A stretch of DNA of 64,000 nucleotides from Paenibacillus oleatilyticus (GTDB lineage Bacteria > Bacillota > Bacilli > Paenibacillales > NBRC-103111), in contig NZ_JAHNZO010000002.1 of the NCBI RefSeq assembly GCF_018998565.1, positions 310,001-374,000 on the forward strand, read 5' to 3'. The translations under genes were made by a program, and so were the position numbers. Shown here in pieces: positions 32,967 to 42,319 of this stretch (within the stretch, counting starts at the first letter, position 1; each line of letters opens with the position of its first letter). Below the pieces are notes generated by a model. The model saw only the letters and a list, made by a program, of their open reading frames with translations, did no database searches and was not told the origin of the DNA.

Positions 32967-34808
32967 CTACTTCAGCTGCCACAGCGCCGCAACATTGGGC
33001 GGCTCCCAGCCTTGCAGCGAAGTGTGGTTTTGGCGGCACACATAGGTTTTGCCTGCGTATGTAACCTCATCGCCGATTTTATAGGCGGTTCCGGGAGCCC
33101 ACGGCTGGGCGCCTGACGGGGCATCCGTCGTCACCGTAATGACTGCGGCAGGCGAGACATTGCCGGCGGCATCTCTAGCCGTTACCGAGAACGTATAGCT
33201 GGTATTCGGCTTCAGGCCTTCTATCGCTGCACTCGTTCCGGTCACATTCACTTGCGAAGAGCCATAGGCGACCGTGTAACCGGTCACGCCGACATTATCT
33301 GTGGATGCCGCCCAGCTCAACGTTACGCTCGTAGCCGATTTGGAAGCAACGCTCAGTTGGGTCGGCGCGGTCGGAGCCTGGTTGTCGCCGGACGATTCGT
33401 CCGTCTTAACCGTCACCGGATTGCTGGCGGCCGAGACGTTGCCGGCGGCATCCTTGGCCGTTACCGAGAACGTATAGCTGGTGTTCGGCTTCAGGCCTTG
33501 GATGGTTGCGCTCGTGCCCGTCACGCTCGCCTGAGTAGAGCCGTAGGATACCGTGTAGCCCGCCACGCCGACATTGTCGGTCGAAGCGTTCCAGGACAGG
33601 GAGACGCTGGTCGCGGTTTTGCCCGTCGCAACCAGATTTGCCGGAGCGGTCGGAGGCTGCGTATCCGGCGCCGGCGGGTTCAAGGCGTTCAAATAGGCGC
33701 GGTGCTTCGTGGAAAACTCGAATTGATTGAACTTATCCCAGTTGATCGACCACGTCATCAGACCGCCAAAGTTCGGATAGCCGGTTGCGCTGCCCCGCGT
33801 TTTGTAGGAGCTAAGCTGCTGGCCCTTCACGAGCGCGTCGAGCGCCTTATGCACTTCGGCAACCGGTGTAAAACCGCCGCCCGCATTGGCGTTCGCCGGC
33901 AAGCCAAGCAGCACCTGCTCCTGACGCAGCGGCGGGAAGAACAGGTTGGCGTTCTTGTTAACGGGGAACCCGGTCAACAGCATATCGGCCATGGCGACGT
34001 GAAAATCGGCGCTGCCCATCGTATGGTACTGGTCATCGAGGCCGATGATCGGGCCGGAGTTATAATTTTGCACCTGGAGCCAGTCCAGAATGTCGCGCGT
34101 CGCGTAGATAACAGGCAGGTAAGCGCCGGCGCGCGAATCGCAGCTGATGCAGCTTCCGCCGTAGAACGAATACCCGAGCTGGACGAAGAACGTCTCCGGG
34201 GCCATGGTCAGAATGAATTTGTCCGTGCCGAAATGGCTGTTCAACGACTTGAGCGCATCGATCAGGTTAACGATGACGGGCGTTGTCGGATGGCGGAAGT
34301 CGGAATCGCCGGCGTTCAAATAGAGCGAGTGTCCTTCGAAATCGACATCGAGTCCGTCGAACCCATATTTCTCGATGATGCCCGTCACCGAGCTGACGAA
34401 CGCGTCGCGGGCGGCCGTAGTCGCCAGCTGCACTTGCCCGTTCGCGCCGCCGATGGAGATGACGACCTTTTTTCCTTTGCTCTGCAGATACGCAACGTCG
34501 GCTTTGAAGTCGGCTTCGGTATAGTTATAGGGGGTGAAGCCGATCACACCGCCACCGCCGCTTGTCGGCTCCGCGAACGAAACGTTAATCACGTCGAAAT
34601 CCGGAGAGACGTCGCGCAGCCGGATAAAGCCGGAGCCGTTATCGAAGTTGTGCCAATAGCCGACGATTTTATAGCCTCCGGCGGGAGCCGCGGCAGAGGG
34701 GAGAGGGGATGCCATCGCGGAGAAAAGCGAGATGATGAGCGAGACAATAAGTCCTATCAGCAGACGGGTGCGTAAGCGTGCGTATAAGGGAGAACCATGG
34801 AAGTTCAT
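32967..34808 (-). CDS. Secreted GH18 chitinase with two FN3 domains and a chitin-binding module
   Basis: A 613-residue protein. A signal peptide ends near residue 40. The GH18 domain (about 45-380) has SIGGANG and the catalytic DGLDVDFEG with the acid glutamate at residue 158. Two fibronectin III domains follow (about 390-475 and 485-565), nearly identical in sequence. The last 45 residues form a CBM5/12 chitin-binding module with AWAPGTAY-like WAPGTAYKIGDEV and three tryptophans. It degrades chitin outside the cell. The layout matches Bacillus/Paenibacillus ChiD-type enzymes. A cre site lies upstream. Confidence 0.93.
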   Translation of the reverse strand: MNFHGSPLYARLRTRLLIGLIVSLIISLFSAMASPLPSAAAPAGGYKIVGYWHNFDNGSGFIRLRDVSPDFDVINVSFAEPTSGGGGVIGFTPYNYTEADFKADVAYLQSKGKKVVISIGGANGQVQLATTAARDAFVSSVTGIIEKYGFDGLDVDFEGHSLYLNAGDSDFRHPTTPVIVNLIDALKSLNSHFGTDKFILTMAPETFFVQLGYSFYGGSCISCDSRAGAYLPVIYATRDILDWLQVQNYNSGPIIGLDDQYHTMGSADFHVAMADMLLTGFPVNKNANLFFPPLRQEQVLLGLPANANAGGGFTPVAEVHKALDALVKGQQLSSYKTRGSATGYPNFGGLMTWSINWDKFNQFEFSTKHRAYLNALNPPAPDTQPPTAPANLVATGKTATSVSLSWNASTDNVGVAGYTVSYGSTQASVTGTSATIQGLKPNTSYTFSVTAKDAAGNVSAASNPVTVKTDESSGDNQAPTAPTQLSVASKSATSVTLSWAASTDNVGVTGYTVAYGSSQVNVTGTSAAIEGLKPNTSYTFSVTARDAAGNVSPAAVITVTTDAPSGAQPWAPGTAYKIGDEVTYAGKTYVCRQNHTSLQGWEPPNVAALWQLK

Positions 34809-34852
34809 CGTTGAGCCTCCTTTAATGGATTGGCAGTTGAAATCGTATAAAT

Positions 34853-34866
34853 ATTAAGCGCTTACA
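34853..34866 (-). promoter_or_regulatory. CcpA cre-like site upstream of the chitinase gene
   Basis: On the minus strand TGTAAGCGCTTAAT matches the cre consensus TGWAARCGYTWNCW except for the last two positions. It lies 45-58 bases before the start codon, suggesting glucose repression of chitinase. Confidence 0.6.
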
Positions 34867-35052
34867 CAAAAAAGTCCTCTTCGCAAAAGACGATCTTCGG
34901 CATGCCCTCCTTCCACTCGTTCGGTCCCTTAAGTATCCTCCTTTCCGCTATAAGGATTACTTACTATTATATGGGATGTTCCGCCCTCGAAAGAAGGGAG
35001 AACTTTTTATCGAAAGGGGAGAAATTAGTCCAAAGCACTTGCCGGCAAGAGA

Positions 35053-35089
35053 AAAAGCTCTGTCATTTCAGTATGACAAGAGCTTTTTT
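35053..35089. terminator. Terminator downstream of the TetR gene
   Basis: AAAAAGCTCTGTCAT (35053-35067) pairs with ATGACAAGAGCTTTTTT (35073-35089) with one bulged A. A and T runs on the two sides suit both directions. The rest of 34867-35052 shows nothing I can name. Confidence 0.85.
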
Positions 35090-35094
35090 CATAA

Positions 35095-35823
35095 CTATAG
35101 CTTTGAATTTACATAATGCTCAATCCCATCCAATATTCGGGCGAGTCCAAAATCAAATTCGAAACCGTAGGCATGCCCATCCTTGTCATCGTTCTCCGGT
35201 GAATAAGCGCCCGCAAGCACGACCGGCGACAGATAAGGAAACCGTTCCGAAGTGACGAGATGATCCAACGCTGCCTTATAGCTCACGCCAGGGACAGGAC
35301 CCGAGTGAACGCCTGTCTGAACGGCACGGTCCATATCCCGTTGAAAAAAGCGGTGTACACGCGCATGACTGGTCAGCATGACCACGATTGAGATCTTCTC
35401 GCGATGATCTAACGGAAGGTCGGACATTATCCGCAACGCCCAATCGACAATACGCAAATTATTTGGCGTAATCGGGATGCCGGAGGCAGGGATATCGCAC
35501 AACCATGGATGATCCTGAAAGCACCGCATGATGGCCAGGGCAAAGGCGCACATATTTTCGCGCCATTGAGCGGAATCTTCCTCCGGAATCGAGATATCGA
35601 ACACGGCGTCCTGCATAAGAAGCACGAGATCTTCTTTGCTTGGAACGTAACGGTAGAGGGCCATGGTCGTAAATCCCAGGGCTGCGGCGACCTTGTTCAT
35701 AGATACAGCGGACAGTCCGTCTTTATCGGCTATGGCAATGGCGGAATCCACGATTTGCTTCAGACTCATCTCGCGTTTCGGCCCGCGCTGCGTCGGTTTG
35801 ACCAGCCCCCAGCTGAGCGCCAC
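35095..35823 (-). CDS. TetR/AcrR-family regulator, 5' end altered by a deletion
   Basis: A 242-residue reading frame. The helix-turn-helix is MSLKQIVDSAIAIADKDGLSAVSMNKVAAALGFTTMALYRYVPSKEDL, preceded by the family run RGPKR. Relatives carry a W-G residue pair and more residues before RGPK; here the frame reaches W-G and then runs straight into the monooxygenase remnant at about 35820. The GTG at 35823 is the only start candidate and has no ribosome site. The N-terminal few residues and the promoter have probably been lost, so expression is doubtful. Confidence 0.72.
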   Translation of the reverse strand: MALSWGLVKPTQRGPKREMSLKQIVDSAIAIADKDGLSAVSMNKVAAALGFTTMALYRYVPSKEDLVLLMQDAVFDISIPEEDSAQWRENMCAFALAIMRCFQDHPWLCDIPASGIPITPNNLRIVDWALRIMSDLPLDHREKISIVVMLTSHARVHRFFQRDMDRAVQTGVHSGPVPGVSYKAALDHLVTSERFPYLSPVVLAGAYSPENDDKDGHAYGFEFDFGLARILDGIEHYVNSKL

Positions 35824-35824
35824 A

Positions 35825-36910
35825 CCGGGCGGCTACGCGGTCGATATTCGCGGAGCGGCGCTCCTGGTTCTGGAACGGATGGGGATTCTCGATCAAGTAC
35901 GCGCGGCCGATACACAAATGACCGGCGTTTATTTTGTAAACGGCAGCGGCAAGATCAAAGGGCGGATCGGCGAAGCGAGCATCGGCAACGAGGCAGGTTT
36001 GGACATCGAGGTTATGCGCGATGATCTGACTGACATGTTGTACAATCTCACCAAAGATACGGTGAACTATCTATGGAATGATTCGATCACCGCGATTCGC
36101 GAGACGGAAGAGGGGACGGAGGTGCAATTTACGAACGGCAAGCCGCAAACCTTCGATCTGGTGATCGGAGCGGACGGTCTGCATTCCAACGTTCGCAGGC
36201 TGATTTTTGGCGAGGAGGACCAGTTTAAACGTTCGCTGGGCTGCTATATTTCGATATATACGACCCGTAATTATCTTGGCCTCAACCATTGCCAACAATT
36301 CTATGCGGTTCCCGGCAAGACGGTAGGGATGTACAGCGCCCGCGACAACACCGAGGCTAAAGGCCTGTTCGTTTTTAAATCGGGACCCTTGCCATATGAT
36401 CGGCACAATCCGGAAGCCCAGAAGCAGCTAGTGGCCGAGACTTTCGGCAGCGAAAACGGTTGGGAAACCCAGCGGCTGCTTCAGGCCATGCAGGCGGCGG
36501 AAGATTTTTATTTTGACGAGATATGCCAAATTCATATGCCTGCATGGTCGAGAGGCCGTATTGCGCTTGTCGGCGACGCAGCCTATGGCCCATCGCCGCT
36601 TTCCGGGCAGGGCAGCAGCCTGGCGCTTGTCGGCGCTTACGTGCTGGCCGGCGAGTTGAAACTCGCGCAAGGGGATCATGCACGGGCTTTTGCAGCGTAC
36701 GAGCGAGAGATGAGAACGTTTGTGGAGAAAAACCAGAAAATCGGCCAGTCAGCGGCAGAGGGGATGGTCGCCAGCTCCAGCTTCAAAATCTTCCTGCAAA
36801 ACTGGATGCTTCGCGTACCGTTCTTGATGAATGCCACGTTTCGAACGATTTCGAAGATGATCGCCAAAGCCGCGAACGGGATCGAGCTAAAACGATATGA
36901 GGAAACATAA
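35825..36910 (+). pseudogene. FAD-dependent monooxygenase lacking its N-terminal FAD-binding end
   Basis: Homology to aromatic/tetracycline-type FAD monooxygenases begins at PGGYAVDIRGAALLVLERMG and continues through the DG motif VIGADGLHSNVRR and the GD motif ALVGDAAYGPSPLSGQG to a normal C-terminus. The GxGxxG Rossmann segment, about 40 residues that should start the protein, is missing. Upstream in the same frame lies only antisense of the TetR gene. A deletion has therefore joined two divergent genes. The enzyme should not bind FAD. Confidence 0.8.
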
Positions 36911-36922
36911 ACCGGCACAACG

Positions 36923-36966
36923 AACGGAGCGCCTCCACTATGCGAATCACGTGGAAACGCTCCGTT
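36923..36966. terminator. Bidirectional hairpin between monooxygenase remnant and diguanylate cyclase
   Basis: AACGGAGCG (36923-36931) pairs with CGCTCCGTT (36958-36966), with inner TCCAC/GTGGA pairing. Confidence 0.75.
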
Positions 36967-36968
36967 TT

Positions 36969-38561
36969 CTAGTCGGCCACGATGGTTCGGTTTTTCCCCG
37001 ATTCCTTTGCCCGATATAAAGCGTGGTCGGCCCGTTGAAACAGCATGTCAGCCGACTCGGCGTGGGACGGATAGTGGGCGATGCCTGACGAGACCGTTAT
37101 CGTGACTCCGAGAGGATTTTCCCACGTTGCAAAAGCGGTACGAATTCGCTCCGCCGTGGTCAGAGCATCTGGAACGCTCGCGAGCGGCAGAAGCACGACG
37201 AATTCCTCTCCGCCGTAGCGGCAGCATATGTCATGGGGACCTACGGACGAAGTGACGACGCGGGCCAGATGCTTCAATACTTCGTCGCCCGCCTGATGCC
37301 CGTAGGTATCGTTGATGGATTTGAACCGGTCGATATCCATGACAATCAGGGCGAAGGAGTACTGCTCTTCCGTCCATTGCGTCATGATGGATTCAAACGT
37401 CCTGCGGTTCGTTAACCCTGTTAAAGAATCGGTCATGGCGGCATGAGCCAACTGCTCGGTCTGCTTCTGCAAATCGCTTAACGCAAGCGTAATCGTCTGT
37501 GTCAACAAGTCGGCTTCCCGGTTCCAGTGATGCTTAACGTCCGGAAGAACGATTCTTTCGCCTTTACCCAATCGGCCGGCCAGATCGGCAAGAGACACGA
37601 ACGGACGGGCCAAACGCCGGGCAAGCCAGATGGCGGCGATCATCAATATGACAAACGGTGCCAGAGCGTACAGCAGGATCGTGCGAATATTGCGGTTCAA
37701 TTCGTCGTAAACGACATTGATGGGGGACTGGACGACGACTCCCCAGCCGTTTTCCAGAACGGGGGAATAGCCCGCAAGAAAGGTGATTCCTTGGGAATTG
37801 GTCACCTGTTCGTATCCGCTTTCGCCCCGAAGCGTCTTCTGAACGACTAGATTGGCATTGATATCGTCGCCGATCCGGGATTTGTCGGGATGAAACAATA
37901 AATGACCGTTGGAGCTGACGACGTAAAAGTACGAACCGTCGCTATTGAGATGATTATGCATCCCGAACATCATATTCAATATATTGTTTTCCTGCAAATA
38001 AAGACTGCCTCCGATAAAACCGCGATAGGTTCCGTCTTTGTCAAAAAGCGGCTCGCTCATAAAAACGATCAGCCGTCCGGTGGCCGAATAGTAGGGCTTG
38101 GATATATAGGATTTTTTTACTACGAGCGCTTCTTTGGCCGCTTCCGTTGCGATATGCAGTCCGGTCGTGCCGACGGAAGGCGGGTCCACACCGCGGACAA
38201 GACCCGTTTCGTCCACGACGGCAATGGAGTTGAAATAGTGGCTGCCTAAGCGCAGCGCTTCAAGCTGCCTCTGTATTTCTTGCGCATCCGATAGATCCCC
38301 GGCCGAAAGACGGGCGCCGGTATAGGCCAGACCGGCCCGCATCGATTGGAATAAGGAATCGATGGAATGGCTCATTTTGGTCGCTGCCGAATAGTTCAAC
38401 GCAAAGGTCGTTTCGAATAGCGATTCCTTATTGGAATGATACGAGGCGAGAAGCAGAATCGTCAAAGTAAGCGCGACGGAAAGGGAAACCAGCCCGGTTA
38501 ACAGGGTGGCAAGACTGATTTTATTTTTTTCGGCACAGCGAATCCCGAACGGTCCGGACAT
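36969..38561 (-). CDS. Membrane-bound diguanylate cyclase with Cache-type sensor
   Basis: A 530-residue protein. Two membrane helices (about residues 15-40 and 290-310) flank an extracellular dCache-like sensor region containing SYISKPYYSATGRLIVFMSEPL. A HAMP-like linker leads to a GGDEF domain with RYGGEEFVVLLPL, which makes cyclic di-GMP. The allosteric I-site RxxD is degenerate (GPHD), so product inhibition is probably lost. The ATG at 38561 has GGAGGGGGATACC upstream on the minus strand; longer upstream frame is not used. Confidence 0.88.
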   Translation of the reverse strand: MSGPFGIRCAEKNKISLATLLTGLVSLSVALTLTILLLASYHSNKESLFETTFALNYSAATKMSHSIDSLFQSMRAGLAYTGARLSAGDLSDAQEIQRQLEALRLGSHYFNSIAVVDETGLVRGVDPPSVGTTGLHIATEAAKEALVVKKSYISKPYYSATGRLIVFMSEPLFDKDGTYRGFIGGSLYLQENNILNMMFGMHNHLNSDGSYFYVVSSNGHLLFHPDKSRIGDDINANLVVQKTLRGESGYEQVTNSQGITFLAGYSPVLENGWGVVVQSPINVVYDELNRNIRTILLYALAPFVILMIAAIWLARRLARPFVSLADLAGRLGKGERIVLPDVKHHWNREADLLTQTITLALSDLQKQTEQLAHAAMTDSLTGLTNRRTFESIMTQWTEEQYSFALIVMDIDRFKSINDTYGHQAGDEVLKHLARVVTSSVGPHDICCRYGGEEFVVLLPLASVPDALTTAERIRTAFATWENPLGVTITVSSGIAHYPSHAESADMLFQRADHALYRAKESGKNRTIVAD

Positions 38562-38754
38562 GGTATCCCCCTCCTTATTTTCCAAGTTAAGTTCCCCCTT
38601 CATTTTCGACATGATCCGCCATAATCCTTTATCGCTACCCGATTTTATTAAAAAAGCTCCCAAGCTACGTATAGACCTGGATTTGGAAGGTTGGCGGATG
38701 AATCTCCTTTCGTTTATACTCATTTTAAAAAATATCACCATAGGGGGAACACAT

Positions 38755-40047
38755 GTGAGGAGGTTTCTCAAAAATGAAACGATGCAAATTCTGCTTATCG
38801 CCCTGACGACGGCTATTGGAGCGGAAATCAAAGTATATCCGTTTCATGGAGATTATTTTCGTATGGGGCTTGGCGCCAGCACGTTTTTGTTCTTCTTGCT
38901 GTTTATGCGCCACTTGCCTTATCTCAAGATCGGGATCATCACGGGAATATTCAGCGTATGCTTTCAGGGGACCGAATGGCTGACTCACTCGACCCCGCTT
39001 TCTTTCACCGCAAGCCTGCAGAATAATGTGGCCGCCGGTGTATATTATATCGTGTTTGCTCTCTGCATGGACAGACTTCGAACAACAATTCACGAATACA
39101 ACCCTCTCAGGCTAGGCGGGCTTGTCTCGGGCATCGATCTGATCTCGAATGGGGCGGAGCTTTTCTTGCGGTGGCTGCTGCTCGGCGTGAATGTGATGGA
39201 TTGGGACGACTGGCTTCTTTTATTGGTCCTTACCGTGGTGCGCAGTTATTTTGTCATCGGGCTGTACAGCAGCATCGTGATAGGTCAAATGCGCGTCCTT
39301 CATGCCGAGAAGGAAAAACGGATGGAGCAGATGCTGCATGTGGGTACGGGGCTGTACGGGGAAACGTTTTATTTGCAAAAATCGATGGGCACGATCGAAG
39401 CGATTACCGAGCAGAGCTACCTTCTTTATTCCAAATTGAAAGAAGAGAACCTGGAGCGTTACGGCCAAGAAGCCCTAAGCATCGCCCAGCAGATTCACGA
39501 AGTCAAGAAGGATTCCCAGCGCATTCTGGCCGGCCTGACCAAATTATACGACAGTGAAATCGTTGTCGATATGAGCTTGGCGGAAATGCTCGGCTTTGTC
39601 GTAAAAGCGAATCAAAAGTACAGTCGCATGTTCCAAAAGAAAATCAAGTTCACGACCGATCTGGATGCGGATTACCGGACCGCCGATTTCATTCCCCTGC
39701 TTACCATTGTGAATAACCTCGTCTCGAACGCGGTGGAAGCCATTCAAGAGCATGGGAGCATCGGTATACGCGTTTACGAAGATACGGCGGAGACGGTCTT
39801 CGTTGTTTCCGATACGGGCTGCGGCATTCGGGAATCGCACCGCGGCATTGTTTTTCAACCCGGATTTACGACGAAATATAACGAAAGCGGGGTAGCCGCA
39901 GCCGGGATCGGACTGTCGCATGTGCGCGATATCGTCCATTCGCTTGATGGGGAGATTGCCATCGGCTCTTCCGAAGAAGGCAGCGGCACAACATTTATCG
40001 TGCGTCTTCCGACCTTCAAAATAAGAAGTGCTTCAGCCGCCGTGTAG
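38755..40047 (+). CDS. glnK: GlnK/YcbA-like sensor histidine kinase
   Basis: A 430-residue membrane kinase with about six N-terminal hydrophobic segments, the phospho-acceptor region QQIHEVKKDSQRIL, and an ATPase domain with N-box NNLVSNAVEAI, DTGCGI and AAAGIGLSHV. The order kinase, glutaminase, YcbB-type regulator matches the glutamine-sensing GlnK-GlnL system of Bacillus subtilis, where it controls glutaminase and a glutamine transporter. The GTG at 38755 follows AGGGGG by eight bases. Confidence 0.8.
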   Translation: MRRFLKNETMQILLIALTTAIGAEIKVYPFHGDYFRMGLGASTFLFFLLFMRHLPYLKIGIITGIFSVCFQGTEWLTHSTPLSFTASLQNNVAAGVYYIVFALCMDRLRTTIHEYNPLRLGGLVSGIDLISNGAELFLRWLLLGVNVMDWDDWLLLLVLTVVRSYFVIGLYSSIVIGQMRVLHAEKEKRMEQMLHVGTGLYGETFYLQKSMGTIEAITEQSYLLYSKLKEENLERYGQEALSIAQQIHEVKKDSQRILAGLTKLYDSEIVVDMSLAEMLGFVVKANQKYSRMFQKKIKFTTDLDADYRTADFIPLLTIVNNLVSNAVEAIQEHGSIGIRVYEDTAETVFVVSDTGCGIRESHRGIVFQPGFTTKYNESGVAAAGIGLSHVRDIVHSLDGEIAIGSSEEGSGTTFIVRLPTFKIRSASAAV

Positions 40048-40198
40048 ATTTTTATATTTTTTCGTAGTTGAGATGGTATGTTCAAAGTGTACTTGATCTA
40101 TGAAAATAATGGATATTCGCCATTTCCGGCCGTGAGACTGAAAGCGTTGCCGAGGCAAACGAATGGTTGTGGCCGGAAGGGGACGGGGTTGGTTATCA

Positions 40199-41170
40199 AT
40201 GGACATGACGAGCGTAAGCGATAGAACGATAGACTTGGGCGAATGGGTGGCCCGGTACCGGTCTTACTCCGCCCTTGGGAGCTGTGCCGATTACATTCCC
40301 GCGTTACGAAAGGCGGATCCGTCTCAATTGGGCATTTGCATGATTGGAACAGACGGAAAGATCGTAAAAGCCGGAGAGACCGAGTCGCCCTTTACCATCC
40401 AAAGTATTTCCAAAGTTATCGGATTTATGGCCGCTTGTTTAAGCTGCGGCATCGACACCGTGCTGGAATATGTAGATGTGGAGCCTACTGGAGACGCTTT
40501 CAATTCAATCGTTCGGTTGGAACTTCACAAGCCGGGCAGGCCCTTTAATCCCATGATTAATGCAGGAGCCATCACTATAGCTTCCATGCAGCCGGGAACG
40601 ACCGCGGAATCCAAGCTTGAGGCTATCACGGCTTTATTGGAAGCCTTAACGGGAAAAAGCCCGACCTATAATCGAGAGGTGTTTCAGTCCGAGTGGCAGA
40701 CGGCCCATCGCAATCGAGCGCTGGCGTATTGCTTGAAAGAAATGAATTGTCTGCAATCCGACGTGGAAGTCGCGCTGGAAGTTTATTTGAAGCAATGCTC
40801 GCTTGAAGTCACGGTGGAAGATTTGGCCGCGATCGGGATGATTCTTGGGTGCGACGGCTACGACCCGGTACGGAAGAAGCAAGTGGTATCCAAAGATATC
40901 GCTCGCATCACGAAAGCGTTGATGCTGACATGCGGAATGTATAACGCTTCGGGAAAATTCGCCGCTTTTGTGGGCGTACCGGCCAAAAGCGGGGTATCCG
41001 GAGGAATTATGGCTGCCGTTCCGCCTCGCGCGAAATCCAGAGAGCTTCCTTTTCCGGACGGATGCGGGATCGGCATATACGGCCCTGCCATCGATAAGTA
41101 TGGCAACAGTACGGCGGGACATATGCTCTTGAAGCATATCGCCCAAGCGTGGGATTTAAGCGTCTGTTAA
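40199..41170 (+). CDS. glsA: Glutaminase
   Basis: A 323-residue serine-dependent glutaminase that converts glutamine to glutamate and ammonia. The catalytic SxxK is in FTIQSISKVIGF; other family blocks are EPTGDAFNS, RPFNPMINAGAI and SGVSGGIMA. It lies between the kinase and response regulator of the glutamine-sensing pair. The 5' end is uncertain: ATG 40199 and ATG 40205 are both possible and neither has a strong ribosome site. Confidence 0.92.
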   Translation: MDMTSVSDRTIDLGEWVARYRSYSALGSCADYIPALRKADPSQLGICMIGTDGKIVKAGETESPFTIQSISKVIGFMAACLSCGIDTVLEYVDVEPTGDAFNSIVRLELHKPGRPFNPMINAGAITIASMQPGTTAESKLEAITALLEALTGKSPTYNREVFQSEWQTAHRNRALAYCLKEMNCLQSDVEVALEVYLKQCSLEVTVEDLAAIGMILGCDGYDPVRKKQVVSKDIARITKALMLTCGMYNASGKFAAFVGVPAKSGVSGGIMAAVPPRAKSRELPFPDGCGIGIYGPAIDKYGNSTAGHMLLKHIAQAWDLSVC

Positions 41171-41226
41171 CCGACAATAGGAGGCAGTGCATTCATGAGA
41201 AACACGGCCATTGGAGAGGCAAAGTC

Positions 41227-42156
41227 ATGAGATTTTTTATTGTAGACGATGACCCTGCGGTCCGTCTCATGCTGGCGCAAATGATTGAAGATGAGGGTCT
41301 GGGCCAAGTCGTGGGAGAAGCGGAAGACGGAGCGAAGATCGATGCCCAATCGATCGTCATGAACCAGGTGGATATTCTTTTCGTTGACGTCCTCATGCCG
41401 AACCGTGACGGAATCGAGACCGTTCGTGCACTATTGCCCGTATTTTTGGGAAAGATCATTATGCTCTCCGAAGTCGGTTCGAAAGATATCGTCAGCCGTA
41501 CTTACTCCCTAGGTATCGAATATTACATCCTTAAGCCTTTAAACCGGATCGAGCTCATAGCGATCGTTAAGAAAGTGATGGAAAGCATGCTGCTTGAAAC
41601 GTCGATTCAAACCATCAAGCAATCGATCGATTTTCTTTCTCCGTATGATATAAGCGAAAATAAGACCCGGCGATCAGGAGATGCGTCCATCCTAACTTGC
41701 GGAAATTATTTGTTGTCGGAGCTGGGTATGGCGGGAGAAAGCGGGACCCAGGACTTGCTGGAGATGTTGGAGTACTTATTCCAAGATGAATCGGAGCGAG
41801 CGTTAAAGGATGAATTTCCGGCATTAAAAGACATATTTTGGCAAATCTCGTCGAAAAAACTTGGGGAATGCGTTGACTCCGAGCTCATTCAAAAAGAATT
41901 CAAGGCGGCTGAGCAGCGTGTCCGGAGAGCTATATCTCATGCGCTAAATCATCTCGCGTCGCTAGGCATAACGGATTATACCCATCCCAAGTTTGAAAAT
42001 TACGCAGCGAAATTTTTCGATTTTATGGAAGTCCGGAGAAGAATGAACGAATTGGAAGAAGATCAAAGATCCAGCGTAAACCATAAAATCAATACAAAAA
42101 AATTCGTGCAAGTCCTGTATTTGGAAGCGAAGCAAATGATGGCGACATTGAACTGA
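41227..42156 (+). CDS. glnL: GlnL/YcbB-like response regulator
   Basis: A 309-residue regulator. The receiver has FIVDDDP at the N-terminus and the phospho-acceptor aspartate in VDILFVDVLMPNRDG. The C-terminal YcbB-type domain (about 150-309) replaces a common output domain and binds DNA in characterised GlnL. The ATG at 41227 has GGAGAGG upstream. It is probably phosphorylated by the kinase encoded at 38755 and controls glsA. Confidence 0.85.
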   Translation: MRFFIVDDDPAVRLMLAQMIEDEGLGQVVGEAEDGAKIDAQSIVMNQVDILFVDVLMPNRDGIETVRALLPVFLGKIIMLSEVGSKDIVSRTYSLGIEYYILKPLNRIELIAIVKKVMESMLLETSIQTIKQSIDFLSPYDISENKTRRSGDASILTCGNYLLSELGMAGESGTQDLLEMLEYLFQDESERALKDEFPALKDIFWQISSKKLGECVDSELIQKEFKAAEQRVRRAISHALNHLASLGITDYTHPKFENYAAKFFDFMEVRRRMNELEEDQRSSVNHKINTKKFVQVLYLEAKQMMATLN

Positions 42157-42180
42157 CTCCCAAAGCATACCCGATACCGA

Positions 42181-42224
42181 AACCCTGTTACTGGCGTAAG
42201 CAGCTTGCCGGTGCAGGTTTTTTT
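42181..42224 (+). terminator. Terminator after glnL
   Basis: AACCCTG with TTACTGGC pairs imperfectly with GCCGGTGCAGG, followed by seven T bases near 42218-42224. Confidence 0.65.
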
Positions 42225-42319
42225 AGTGAACGAAACAAAGATATCATAAAATGTAATTGTTTGGAGATAATACAGGGTGAAAATTTATAAATAACCCATG
42301 GCTGGAGAAGGTGCATGAC

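Noticed and set aside
33252..34775. A 507-codon open frame on the plus strand
   Set aside because: It is antisense to the chitinase, is arginine-rich and low in domain logic, and has no ribosome site. High third-position GC in the real gene explains it.
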